Shown here piece after piece: positions 8,615 through 15,473 of a DNA stretch of 50,148 bases. The stretch is taken from positions 1 to 50,148 of the forward strand of contig NZ_SNWG01000003.1 in NCBI RefSeq assembly GCF_004362195.1. Direction: 5' to 3'. Every line of letters starts with the position of its first letter. The first letter of the stretch is position 1. The translations under genes and the position numbers were made by a program. The DNA comes from Microbacterium sp. BK668. GTDB lineage: Bacteria > Actinomycetota > Actinomycetes > Actinomycetales > Microbacteriaceae. Below the pieces are notes generated by a model. The model was not told where the DNA came from, did not search any database, and saw only the letters and a list, made by a program, of their open reading frames with translations.

Positions 8615-9139
8615 CGGTCGTCGAGCGAGCGTGGCGAGGGGAAACGCGCCGCGCGTGCCGTGACCCCCGAATCCCCGGCGTTCGGTCGGAGACATCGCCT
8701 GCCGTCGGATGGATCCGGTCGAATCCTCCGACGCGGGGCTGATCCTCCGACCGCCGAGTGCGCAGACGCCGCCCGTGCCCCCGGTCGTTGAGCGAGCGAA
8801 GCGAGACGAAACGCGCCACCCGGCCCCCCGGATCCCCGGCGTTCGATCGGAGACATCGCCTGCCGTCGGATGGATCCGGTCGAATCCTCCGACGCGGGGC
8901 TGATCCTCCGACCGCCGAGTGCGCAGACGCCGCCCGTGCCCCCGGTCGTTGAGCGAGCGAAGCGAGACGAAACGCGCCGCCTGTGACCCCCGGTCGTTGA
9001 GCGAGCGAAGCGAGACGAAACGCGCCGCCCGTGCCGCGCCCGGCCGGACCCCCTCGCATTCGGTCGGAGACATCGCCCGCCGTCGGATGGATCCGGCCGA
9101 ATCCTCCGACGCCGGGCTGATCCTCCGACCGCCGAGTGC
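8615..9139. repeat. tandem cluster of two dispersed repeat units between nagB and the NUDIX gene
   Basis: Two units alternate here. Unit A (about 36 bp, core TTGAGCGAGCGAAGCGAGAC) occurs at roughly 8781-8817, 8942-8978 and 8991-9026, with a decayed copy at 8615-8650. Unit B (about 80 bp, beginning TCGGAGACATCGCCTGCCG) occurs at roughly 8681-8763, 8842-8923 and 9059-9139. The first two A+B pairs are spaced by 161 bp and nearly identical, so the array grew by tandem duplication. Unit B contains an imperfect hairpin (GTCGGATGGAT against ATCCTCCGAC). The array lies between converging genes and may also end transcription on both strands. No coding potential is convincing here. Confidence 0.85.
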
Positions 9140-9541
9140 TCAGCCTTCCCAGACGAGCGGAAGCAGCAGATCGCGACTGAGCGGAGCGAGGGGAGTGGAT
9201 GCCGCGTCCCCCGCGCCGATCCACCGCACCTCCTCGATCTCGCCGCCGCGGACCACCGAGCCCGGCTCGATCTGCACACGGAACGCGTCGGCGACGACCC
9301 GGTGGCCGGGCTCGTTCGCGGCATCCGTCGTGAAGGTCCCGAGGGGGACCAGCGCCCGCTCGTCCACGACGACGCCGATCTCCTCGCGAAGCTCGCGCAC
9401 GAGCGCCGCGGCGGGGGACTCGCCGGGCTCGTGCTTGCCGCCCGGCTGCATGAACAGGATCGTCCCGGCCTTGCGGACGACCAGGGCGCGGGCCGCAGCA
9501 TCCGTCACCACGGCCGCGCTGACCCGGATCTCGGGCGTCAC
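9140..9541 (-). CDS. NUDIX hydrolase
   Basis: This 133-residue protein is a small NUDIX hydrolase that would cleave a nucleoside diphosphate linked to another group, perhaps a damaged nucleotide. The full NUDIX box is visible near residues 35-58: GGKHEPGESPAAALV followed by RELREEIGV, matching GX5EX7REUXEEXGU. The GTG at 9541 is chosen because it gives the normal short N-terminus VTPEIRVSAAVV and overlaps the FAD-oxidase stop by four bases (GTGA). The gene is therefore the last of a three-gene minus-strand operon. The specific substrate cannot be read. Confidence 0.9.
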   Translation of the reverse strand: MTPEIRVSAAVVTDAAARALVVRKAGTILFMQPGGKHEPGESPAAALVRELREEIGVVVDERALVPLGTFTTDAANEPGHRVVADAFRVQIEPGSVVRGGEIEEVRWIGAGDAASTPLAPLSRDLLLPLVWEG

Positions 9542-10932
9542 CGCGCGAACACCTTGCCGGGATTGAGGATGCCGAGCGGGTCGAAGACGCGGGTGATCCG
9601 GCGCTGCAGCTCCCACTGGTCATCGCCGAGCTCGTCGACGAGCCAGCGGCGCTTGAGCACGCCGACGCCGTGCTCGCCCGTGAGGGTTCCGCCGAGGCGC
9701 AGCGCGGCGCGGAAGAGGTCGTCGGCGGCGTCCCAGACCGCGGGCGGCACCTCGATCGTGCCATCGGGCCCGACCTCACCGTGGAAGATGAAGTTCGGGT
9801 GGAGGTTGCCGTCGCCGGCGTGGGCGACGGTCGGGATCTCGATGCCGTGATCGCGCTCGACGCGAGCGATCTCGTCGAACATCGCCGGGAGCATGCTCCG
9901 GGGCACCGACACGTCCTCGATGAGCGTCGTGCCGAGGGTCTCCATCGCGGGGTGCATCGAGCGGCGGATCGCGAGGAGGCGCTCGCCTCCCGCGCGGTCG
10001 TGCGTCAGGGCCACCGTGCCTCCCGCACCGCGGAGCACCCCCGCGATGGCGTCGGCCTCGGCATCCGCCCCCGGACCGTCGGTCTGGATCGTGAGCTGCG
10101 CTGCCCCCGGCGTGGGCGGCTCGAGTTCCAGCAGAGCGTGGACGGCGCGGAGGGACGCGGCATCCATCAGCTCCATGATCGCCGGCTGCACGCCCGACGC
10201 CGTGACGGCGGAGGATGCCTCGGCTGCCGTCCGCACGTCGGGGAACGTCGCCGCGATCGTGCAGACCGTGCCGGGAACGAGTCGGCGGAGCTTGAGCGTC
10301 GCCCCGACGACGACGCCGAGCGTGCCTTCGGAGCCGATCACGAGCGACGTGAGGTCGAGGCCCGTGACGCCCTTGACCGTGCGATGGCCGAGCTTCAGCA
10401 GGCGTCCGTCGGCCAGGACGAGGTCGACGCCGAGCACCGCGTCGCGCACGACGCCGTACTTGGCGCACAGCAGTCCTCCCGCGCCCGTCGCGATGTTGCC
10501 CCCGACCGTCGAGATCGCGCGGCTGGCGGGGTCGGGCGCCCACCAGAGGCCGTGCTCGGCGAGGGCGGCGTTCAGCTCGGCGTTGAGGATCCCCGGCTCC
10601 ACGACCGCAAGCAGATCGTCGGGGCGCACCTCGAGGATGCGCGTCATGCCGCGCACCGAGAGCGCGATCTCGCCGCCGCCGGCGTTGGCGCCGCCGGCGA
10701 GGCCCGTGCCCGCGCCGCGTGTCACGACGGGCGTGCGGGTCTCGGTGGCGATGCGGAGGGTCTGCTGCACGTCGTCGACCGACCGCGCGTGGACGACGGC
10801 GAGCGGCAGACCGGATGCCGCGTGCCCGGACTTGTCGGCGCGGGCGTCATGCCGTGCGGCCTCCGACGTGTCGACGCGCTCCCCGAGCGCAGGGCGCAGG
10901 CGTGCGACGACGTCGTCGGCCGGAGTCGTCAC
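9538..10932 (-). CDS. FAD-linked oxidase (GlcD / D-lactate dehydrogenase-like)
   Basis: This 464-residue flavoprotein has the vanillyl-alcohol-oxidase layout. The N-terminal FAD-binding domain carries PVVTRGAGTGLAGGANAGGG near residue 65 and STVGGNIATGAGG near 140. The C-terminal FAD-oxidase domain ends in GGTLTGEHGVGVLKRRW and LNPGKVF. It would oxidise a 2-hydroxy acid such as D-lactate or glycolate. Metal-site histidines are seen in VAHAGDGNLHPN. The GTG at 10932 is favoured because it overlaps the upstream gene by four bases; earlier in-frame codons fall in that gene. The substrate is inferred only at family level. Confidence 0.92.
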   Translation of the reverse strand: MTTPADDVVARLRPALGERVDTSEAARHDARADKSGHAASGLPLAVVHARSVDDVQQTLRIATETRTPVVTRGAGTGLAGGANAGGGEIALSVRGMTRILEVRPDDLLAVVEPGILNAELNAALAEHGLWWAPDPASRAISTVGGNIATGAGGLLCAKYGVVRDAVLGVDLVLADGRLLKLGHRTVKGVTGLDLTSLVIGSEGTLGVVVGATLKLRRLVPGTVCTIAATFPDVRTAAEASSAVTASGVQPAIMELMDAASLRAVHALLELEPPTPGAAQLTIQTDGPGADAEADAIAGVLRGAGGTVALTHDRAGGERLLAIRRSMHPAMETLGTTLIEDVSVPRSMLPAMFDEIARVERDHGIEIPTVAHAGDGNLHPNFIFHGEVGPDGTIEVPPAVWDAADDLFRAALRLGGTLTGEHGVGVLKRRWLVDELGDDQWELQRRITRVFDPLGILNPGKVFAR

Positions 10933-11321
10933 GCGAACCGGCGCCGCCCCGCGAGGACGCCGATCGTGACCGCGACGACGCCGAAGACCAGGCCGATCCA
11001 CGGCTGGCCCAGGCTCCACCAGGCCATCGTGGCCGACGCGTAGACGAGCAGCTCGACGAGGCCGCGAATGAAGGGGTGCACCGCGAACACGGCCCGCGGC
11101 GAGACGAAGAGCGCCCAGATGAGGATCGCGACGACGGGGGCGCCGATGCCGAACACGATGTTCCACGGGAAGGCCCAGTACAGGAACCCCCAGATCGCCA
11201 GCGACGCGAACGCGAAGAGCTCACACACGAACGCGAGGATGTCGATGCCCGAGAGGGGCGTCCCCACTCCGGGCTCGGGCTGAGCCGGCGCGGTGGGGCG
11301 GACCGGGGGAGTGTCGGGCAT
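10929..11321 (-). CDS. YrdB-like (DUF2568) small membrane protein
   Basis: This 130-residue protein has four hydrophobic segments: IDILAFVCELFAFASLAIWGF, WNIVFGIGAPVVAILIWALF, FIRGLVELLVYASATMAWW and WIGLVFGVVAVTIGVLAG. The pattern and length fit the YrdB/DUF2568 family, whose function is unknown. A Pro-rich cytoplasmic stretch of about 25 residues precedes the first segment. The ATG at 11321 gives this compact form, while the longer open frame upstream runs antisense-like through the next gene and is rejected. It heads the YrdB, FAD-oxidase, NUDIX operon, each pair overlapping by four bases. Confidence 0.82.
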   Translation of the reverse strand: MPDTPPVRPTAPAQPEPGVGTPLSGIDILAFVCELFAFASLAIWGFLYWAFPWNIVFGIGAPVVAILIWALFVSPRAVFAVHPFIRGLVELLVYASATMAWWSLGQPWIGLVFGVVAVTIGVLAGRRRFA

Positions 11322-11331
11322 GACCTCCAGT

Positions 11332-13818
11332 CTAAGCGGCGGGCGTGGCTGCCTCTTCGGTCTCGACGGGGGCGATCGGGATGCCTCGCCCGACCTGTGT
11401 CGCAGGCGTCTCGGGAGGAGCGCCTTTTCCCTTGCCCGGCGTGGCCGGGGTGCGCGGGTCTGAGGTTCCCCCGGCCGCGGAGCCGCTCTTCGCGCTTCCG
11501 CTGGAGCCCGCCGGACCCGTGCCGGTGTTGCCGGCGGAGGTGGCGCCGCGGGCGCCGGAGCCTGTGCTGTTCGCGCTCGAGCCGGCCGTGCCCGGCGAAG
11601 CTGCGCCGCTGTCGGACTCCGCGGGGACGCCGCTCGCGCTCTTCCCGGCGCCGGTGGCTGCGCCGTTCCCGCCGCCCGTGCCCCCGGTCGTCGTGCGGTT
11701 GTTCTCGCCGGTCGTGCCGGCGTTCCGCGGGATGCCGGGGTCGGCCTGAGCGGCCGTCCCGCTCCTGCCCGGCGCCGTGGCGCGGGTCGTGTCGGTCGAG
11801 TCGGTGGCCGACCCGTCGCGACCGGCACTGCCGTTCCCGTTCGCACCGCCGTTCCCGGTCGACTTCTCGCCACTGCCCGTCGACGCGTTCCCCGCGCCCT
11901 GGCCGCCGGTTCCCGGGGTGCCCTGGCCACCTGTTCCCGGCGTGGTGTGCTCGCCCGCCCCGCGGCGGCTCGCGGCATCCACGTCCGCGTCCTGCCCCTT
12001 GGCGCCGCCCTGATTCGTCTGCGGCTTCATCGCCGCGAGGATCTGGGCCAGATCGGCGAGATCACTCAGGCGGACCGACCGGGCCGTGCCCGCCCATTCG
12101 CCCGAGCGGTACCGCAGGCCGATCCGCGCGTCGCTGACGAGCTGCCCATAGGTCGGCGCCACCGAGACCGTCGCCGTGCCCGACGCGTCGAGCACGACGG
12201 AATCGGCGACCGCGCCGTTCAGCAGCACTTCGGCGGTTGCACCGGGCTCGCCCGTGACCGTCAGCGTGACGGTCGGCTGCGCGTCGGTGAGCGTCACCGA
12301 GGCGCCGCCGGGGGAGGGCATGCCGGCCGGGTAGGAGAGTTCCGCACCGCCACCGGTCCCCCCGGCGCCGCGTTCGCCCGTCGACACGGCTCCGGCCGCG
12401 GGCGCAGAGGCCTCCTCGACGATCGTCTGGCTGGACGCCGCGCCGGCCGCCGGATCCGGCCCCGGCAGCCCGAAGGCGCTCGGAGCGACGACGGATGCCG
12501 CGACCGCCGATCCGACGAGGACGGCGGCCGCCGTGGTCACGCCGATGATCGCGCCGATGCCCGACAGCACGCCGCCGCCGGCCACGGTGGCCGCCGCGCC
12601 GATCCCGACCGCTCCCGCGGTCGCGCCGGCCGCCGAGCCGACCAGGCCGGCGGTTCCTCCGACCGCTGCCGAACCACCCGCGATCGCCGATCCGCCGGCC
12701 GCGGCCGTTCCCGTAAGAGCCGTTCCGCCGGCCGCGGTTCCGCCCGCCGCCGTTCCTCCGGCGGCCGTTCCGCCGGCCGCCGTTCCTCCGGCCGCGGTTC
12801 CGCCCGCTGCGGCCGAACCTCCCGCCGCTGAGCCGCCGCCCGCGACCGACCCGCTCCCGGCCGCCGATCCGCTCGTGCCGACGGCGGCGGAGCCGCCCGA
12901 CCCCGAGGTCGTGCCGCTCACGACCGCGCTGGGGTCGGCTCCGACGCCGGACGGGATCACCGGGGTCGGGCCCGCCGCCATCGCGACCGCGGGAACGCCG
13001 CCGCCCTGCAGGTTGGCCAGGTACGCCGCCGCGCCGGTCGCGCCGAGGGCGAGCGGCAGCAGGACGAGCGCGAGCCGGCTCGACACCTCCTTGGCCTCCG
13101 CGGCGACGATGGCGCAGCGCGGGCAGTCGGCGAGGTGCTCGTCGACCTTGCGGCGGTCCCGCCGTGAGAGGTTCTCGCGAGCGTGGGCGCCCATCCGCTC
13201 GATCGTCCACTGGCAGTCGGACCCATCCTCGACGGACTTCAGATGCGCCTGGATCCAGGCTTCCCGCAGGCCCTCCCGAGCCCGGAAGGCGAGCTGAGCC
13301 ACGGCGGTCGGCTTCATCCCGAGGAGGGGAGCGACCTCGGCGGGCTTCATCTGCTCGATCTCGGTGTACCAGAGCACCTCCTGCCAGCGTGTGGGAAGGC
13401 TCCGGAAGGCGCAGTGCGTCAGGCTCCGGTCGAGCGCGGCATCCGTCGCCTCATCACTGGTCGCCGGATCTTCGATCGTGTCGAGCAGGTCGACGGTGTC
13501 TTCGCGGCTGCTGCGCCCCCAGCCCGCCGCGGCGTTGCGGATGCTGGTGAAGAGGTAGGCGCGGAACGATCCGGTCGGCCCGCCGCCGCGGAGGATCGAC
13601 TGGTAGATGCGGGCGTACGCCTCCTGCACGAGGTCGTCCGGGTCGAGCGCGGGGCTCACGGACCGGGCGACGGCGATGCCGGAGCGATAGTGGCGGAACC
13701 ACAGTTCGCCGAAGGCTGTCTTGTCTCCCGAACGGGTGCGCAGGACGAGGTCGGCATCGGCGGGCTCGGGGCTTTCGCCCATCCCGACGGCCTCGCCCGG
13801 GCTGTCGATGCTGGTCAC
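11332..13818 (-). CDS. ECF-type sigma factor fused to anti-sigma zinc finger, membrane segments and a low-complexity extracytoplasmic tail
   Basis: This 828-residue protein joins parts usually found in separate genes. Residues about 15-110 form sigma region 2 (PALDPDDLVQEAYARIYQSI) and about 130-190 region 4 (FRSLPTRWQEVLWYTEIEQM). A zinc-finger anti-sigma motif follows near residue 235 (HLADCPRC). Then come a membrane segment (LALVLLPLALGATGAAAYLA), a Gly/Ala/Ser-rich stretch with six AAGGT pentads, a second hydrophobic segment (IGAIIGVTTAAAVLVGSAVA), an Ig-like or beta-rich domain (about 520-620) and a long Gly/Ser/Thr tail. The GTG at 13818 has GGAG seven bases upstream; ATG at 13782 is the alternative. 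A membrane-held, self-inhibited sigma factor is the obvious reading, but release must be inferred. Confidence 0.85.
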   Translation of the reverse strand: MTSIDSPGEAVGMGESPEPADADLVLRTRSGDKTAFGELWFRHYRSGIAVARSVSPALDPDDLVQEAYARIYQSILRGGGPTGSFRAYLFTSIRNAAAGWGRSSREDTVDLLDTIEDPATSDEATDAALDRSLTHCAFRSLPTRWQEVLWYTEIEQMKPAEVAPLLGMKPTAVAQLAFRAREGLREAWIQAHLKSVEDGSDCQWTIERMGAHARENLSRRDRRKVDEHLADCPRCAIVAAEAKEVSSRLALVLLPLALGATGAAAYLANLQGGGVPAVAMAAGPTPVIPSGVGADPSAVVSGTTSGSGGSAAVGTSGSAAGSGSVAGGGSAAGGSAAAGGTAAGGTAAGGTAAGGTAAGGTAAGGTALTGTAAAGGSAIAGGSAAVGGTAGLVGSAAGATAGAVGIGAAATVAGGGVLSGIGAIIGVTTAAAVLVGSAVAASVVAPSAFGLPGPDPAAGAASSQTIVEEASAPAAGAVSTGERGAGGTGGGAELSYPAGMPSPGGASVTLTDAQPTVTLTVTGEPGATAEVLLNGAVADSVVLDASGTATVSVAPTYGQLVSDARIGLRYRSGEWAGTARSVRLSDLADLAQILAAMKPQTNQGGAKGQDADVDAASRRGAGEHTTPGTGGQGTPGTGGQGAGNASTGSGEKSTGNGGANGNGSAGRDGSATDSTDTTRATAPGRSGTAAQADPGIPRNAGTTGENNRTTTGGTGGGNGAATGAGKSASGVPAESDSGAASPGTAGSSANSTGSGARGATSAGNTGTGPAGSSGSAKSGSAAGGTSDPRTPATPGKGKGAPPETPATQVGRGIPIAPVETEEAATPAA
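12721..12810 (-). repeat. six 15-bp units encoding AAGGT pentads in the sigma-factor fusion
   Basis: A CGTTCC-type word recurs every 15 bases at 12721, 12736, 12751, 12766, 12781 and 12796. On the minus strand this encodes six consecutive AAGGT pentapeptides between the two hydrophobic segments of the sigma-factor fusion. In-frame 15-bp repeats can expand or shrink by slippage without breaking the frame, so the linker length may vary between strains. Confidence 0.85.
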
Positions 13819-14110
13819 GCGGAACTCCGGATCTGCAATACGGGACCGCCAGAGTCGTCGTCGACTGTCCCCCCAAGTAGCTCTATTGTCCGTTGTTCTG
13901 GGCTTTCCCGCTACGGCTGGGATTCTCTTCGGATTTTTTTCGGAGTTTCGCGTCATAGAACGCGAGGCGCCGCATCTCATGGTCAGGAGACATTGCCCGC
14001 TCCGTTCCTGAAACCCGCGGGCACGACGATCCGAGGAACGGAACGCCTCTGGTCGCCGCGGGATGAGAGAACTCGGGGGAGGGTTTTCCCACCCCGATTC
14101 TCCGGGAATC
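13819..14110. other. upstream region of the sigma-factor gene
   Basis: I see no gene here. The stretch 13890-13960 is less GC-rich than its surroundings and contains a T7 run at 13935-13941 on the plus strand. On the minus strand this lies 70-130 bases before the sigma-factor start and is the likely promoter zone. I could not identify a convincing -35/-10 pair or a clear ECF autoregulated motif. Confidence 0.4.
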
Positions 14111-14194
14111 GCGGCCGTTGCACCTTGGGGATGCAACGGCCGCAACCCGTCTCTGCGGGCGCCGCCGCCCCCCGTCGGCGCCCGCGGAGACGGG
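14111..14194 (-). terminator. two adjacent strong hairpins downstream of nagA
   Basis: The first hairpin is a perfect 12-bp inverted repeat (GCGGCCGTTGCA at 14111-14122, TGCAACGGCCGC at 14132-14143) with a 9-base loop. The second (14146-14164 with 14176-14194) has a 19-bp GC-rich stem with one mismatch and an 11-base loop. They lie 134-217 bases past the nagA stop and before the sigma-factor gene on the same strand. They most likely stop nagA read-through, although no U-run follows either stem. Confidence 0.6.
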
Positions 14195-14227
14195 AATAAC
14201 CCATCGCGACCGGGTCCGGCTCCGGGT

Positions 14228-14337
14228 CGGCTCAAGCGCGGAACGGCCCAGGCGTGGGCCGGCTCAGGCACGGAACGGCCCAGGCGTGGGCCGGCTCAGG
14301 CGCGGAACGGCCCCGGCGCGGGCCGGCTCAGGCGCGC
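14228..14337. repeat. 32-bp tandem repeat ending inside nagA
   Basis: Three full 32-bp units begin at 14228, 14260 and 14292 (each starting CGGCTCAGGC or a one-base variant), with a partial fourth unit from 14324. The partial copy contains the nagA stop codon (14328-14330) and the last codons. The array therefore grew out of the 3' end of nagA. I see no coding or regulatory role beyond that. Confidence 0.85.
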
Positions 14338-15473
14338 TCGCCGCCGACCCAGACCCCGCGCACGTGCAGGTCGCGGGTCAGCAGCACGGCATCGCCGAGC
14401 ATGCCCGGTGCCAGCGCTCCCAGGTCGCCCCTGCGCCCGATCGCCGCCGCCGGCACGCGCGTCAGTGCCGCGACGGCGTCGGGAAGCGACACGCCGGCCC
14501 TCACGGCGAGGCGGAGCGCGGCATCCTGGGTCAGCGTCGATCCTGCGATCGACCCCTCGGCGGCGAGCCGTGCGACACCGCCGACGACGTCGACCGCGAG
14601 CGATCCGAGGTCGTAGCGGCCGTCTTCGGCGCCTGCCGCCGCCATGGCATCCGTCACGAGGGCGACGCGGCCCCCAGCCGCTGCGAAGGCGATGCGAACG
14701 ATCTCGGGGTCGAGGTGCACTCCGTCGGCGATGACTTCGAGGGTGACGCGGGGATCGGATGCCGCGGCCGCGACCGGCCCCGGCTGCCGGTGGTGCAGCC
14801 CGGGCATCGCGTTGAACGCGTGCGTGAGGATCGTCGCTCCCGCGTCGAAGGCCGCCCTCGACTGCGCGAGGTCGGCCCCGGTGTGACCGACGGCCGCCGC
14901 CGCCCCGGCGGCGACGACGGCGCGGATGGCGTCCAGGCCGCCGGGCAGCTCCGGAGCGATCGTGACCTGCCGGACGGTGCCGCGTCCCGCCTCGAGCAGC
15001 CGATCCACCGACGCGGCGTCGGGCGGTCGCAGGAGAGACGGATCGTGGGCGCCCTTGTGACCGGGGTCGAGGAAGGGGCCCTCGAGGTGCGATCCGAGGA
15101 TGTCGGCATCCGTCGTCATGAGGTCGGCGACCATCGCCGCCCGGCGCTCGAGCGTCTCGAGGGGCGCGGTCACGAGCGAGACCACGGCCCGCGTCGTCCC
15201 GTGCGCGCGATGCAGGGTTCGCGCGGCGCGGATCGCCTCGGCGCCGTCGTCGTACGCGACGCCTCCGCCGCCGTGGCCGTGGATGTCGACGAACCCGGGT
15301 GTCAGGACGGCCCCGTCGCCGGCGAGCTCGCGGCCGTCGACGACGGTCGCGGCATCCGGTCGCTCGCCACCCGTGCCCCGGGCCGACACGCGTCCGCCGG
15401 CGAACAGCACCCACGCGTCGTCGTGCACGGCGCCGTCGTCGACGAGCCGCACGGAATGGAGGAGAGTCGTCAC
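14328..15473 (-). CDS. nagA: N-acetylglucosamine-6-phosphate deacetylase
   Basis: This 381-residue metal-dependent amidohydrolase removes acetate from GlcNAc-6-phosphate to give glucosamine-6-phosphate, the NagB substrate. Family motifs run in order: PGFVDIHGHGGGGV (about residue 60), GSHLEGPFLDPGHKGAH (about 125), VGHTGADLAQ (about 200), HAFNAMPGLHHRQPG (about 225) and the catalytic Asp in LVTDAMAAAG (about 275). The GTG at 15473 is taken as start because it overlaps the hexosaminidase stop by four bases and gives the normal N-terminus VTTLLHSVRLVDDG. It is thus coupled to the hexosaminidase, separate from the nagB operon. Confidence 0.95.
   Translation of the reverse strand: MTTLLHSVRLVDDGAVHDDAWVLFAGGRVSARGTGGERPDAATVVDGRELAGDGAVLTPGFVDIHGHGGGGVAYDDGAEAIRAARTLHRAHGTTRAVVSLVTAPLETLERRAAMVADLMTTDADILGSHLEGPFLDPGHKGAHDPSLLRPPDAASVDRLLEAGRGTVRQVTIAPELPGGLDAIRAVVAAGAAAAVGHTGADLAQSRAAFDAGATILTHAFNAMPGLHHRQPGPVAAAASDPRVTLEVIADGVHLDPEIVRIAFAAAGGRVALVTDAMAAAGAEDGRYDLGSLAVDVVGGVARLAAEGSIAGSTLTQDAALRLAVRAGVSLPDAVAALTRVPAAAIGRRGDLGALAPGMLGDAVLLTRDLHVRGVWVGGERA

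Noticed and set aside
8459..9779. Minus-strand frames encoding SSRFARSTTGG-type repeated peptides between nagB and the NUDIX gene
   Set aside because: The peptides are translations of the tandem DNA repeats; no ribosome sites or domains are present.
12062..13210. Open frames on both strands across the sigma-factor fusion
   Set aside because: They are frame shadows of the repetitive Gly/Ala coding DNA with no motif of their own.
13890..13945. Possible plus-strand terminator with a T7 run
   Set aside because: No plus-strand gene lies upstream and the preceding stem (TCCC/GGGA) is too short.
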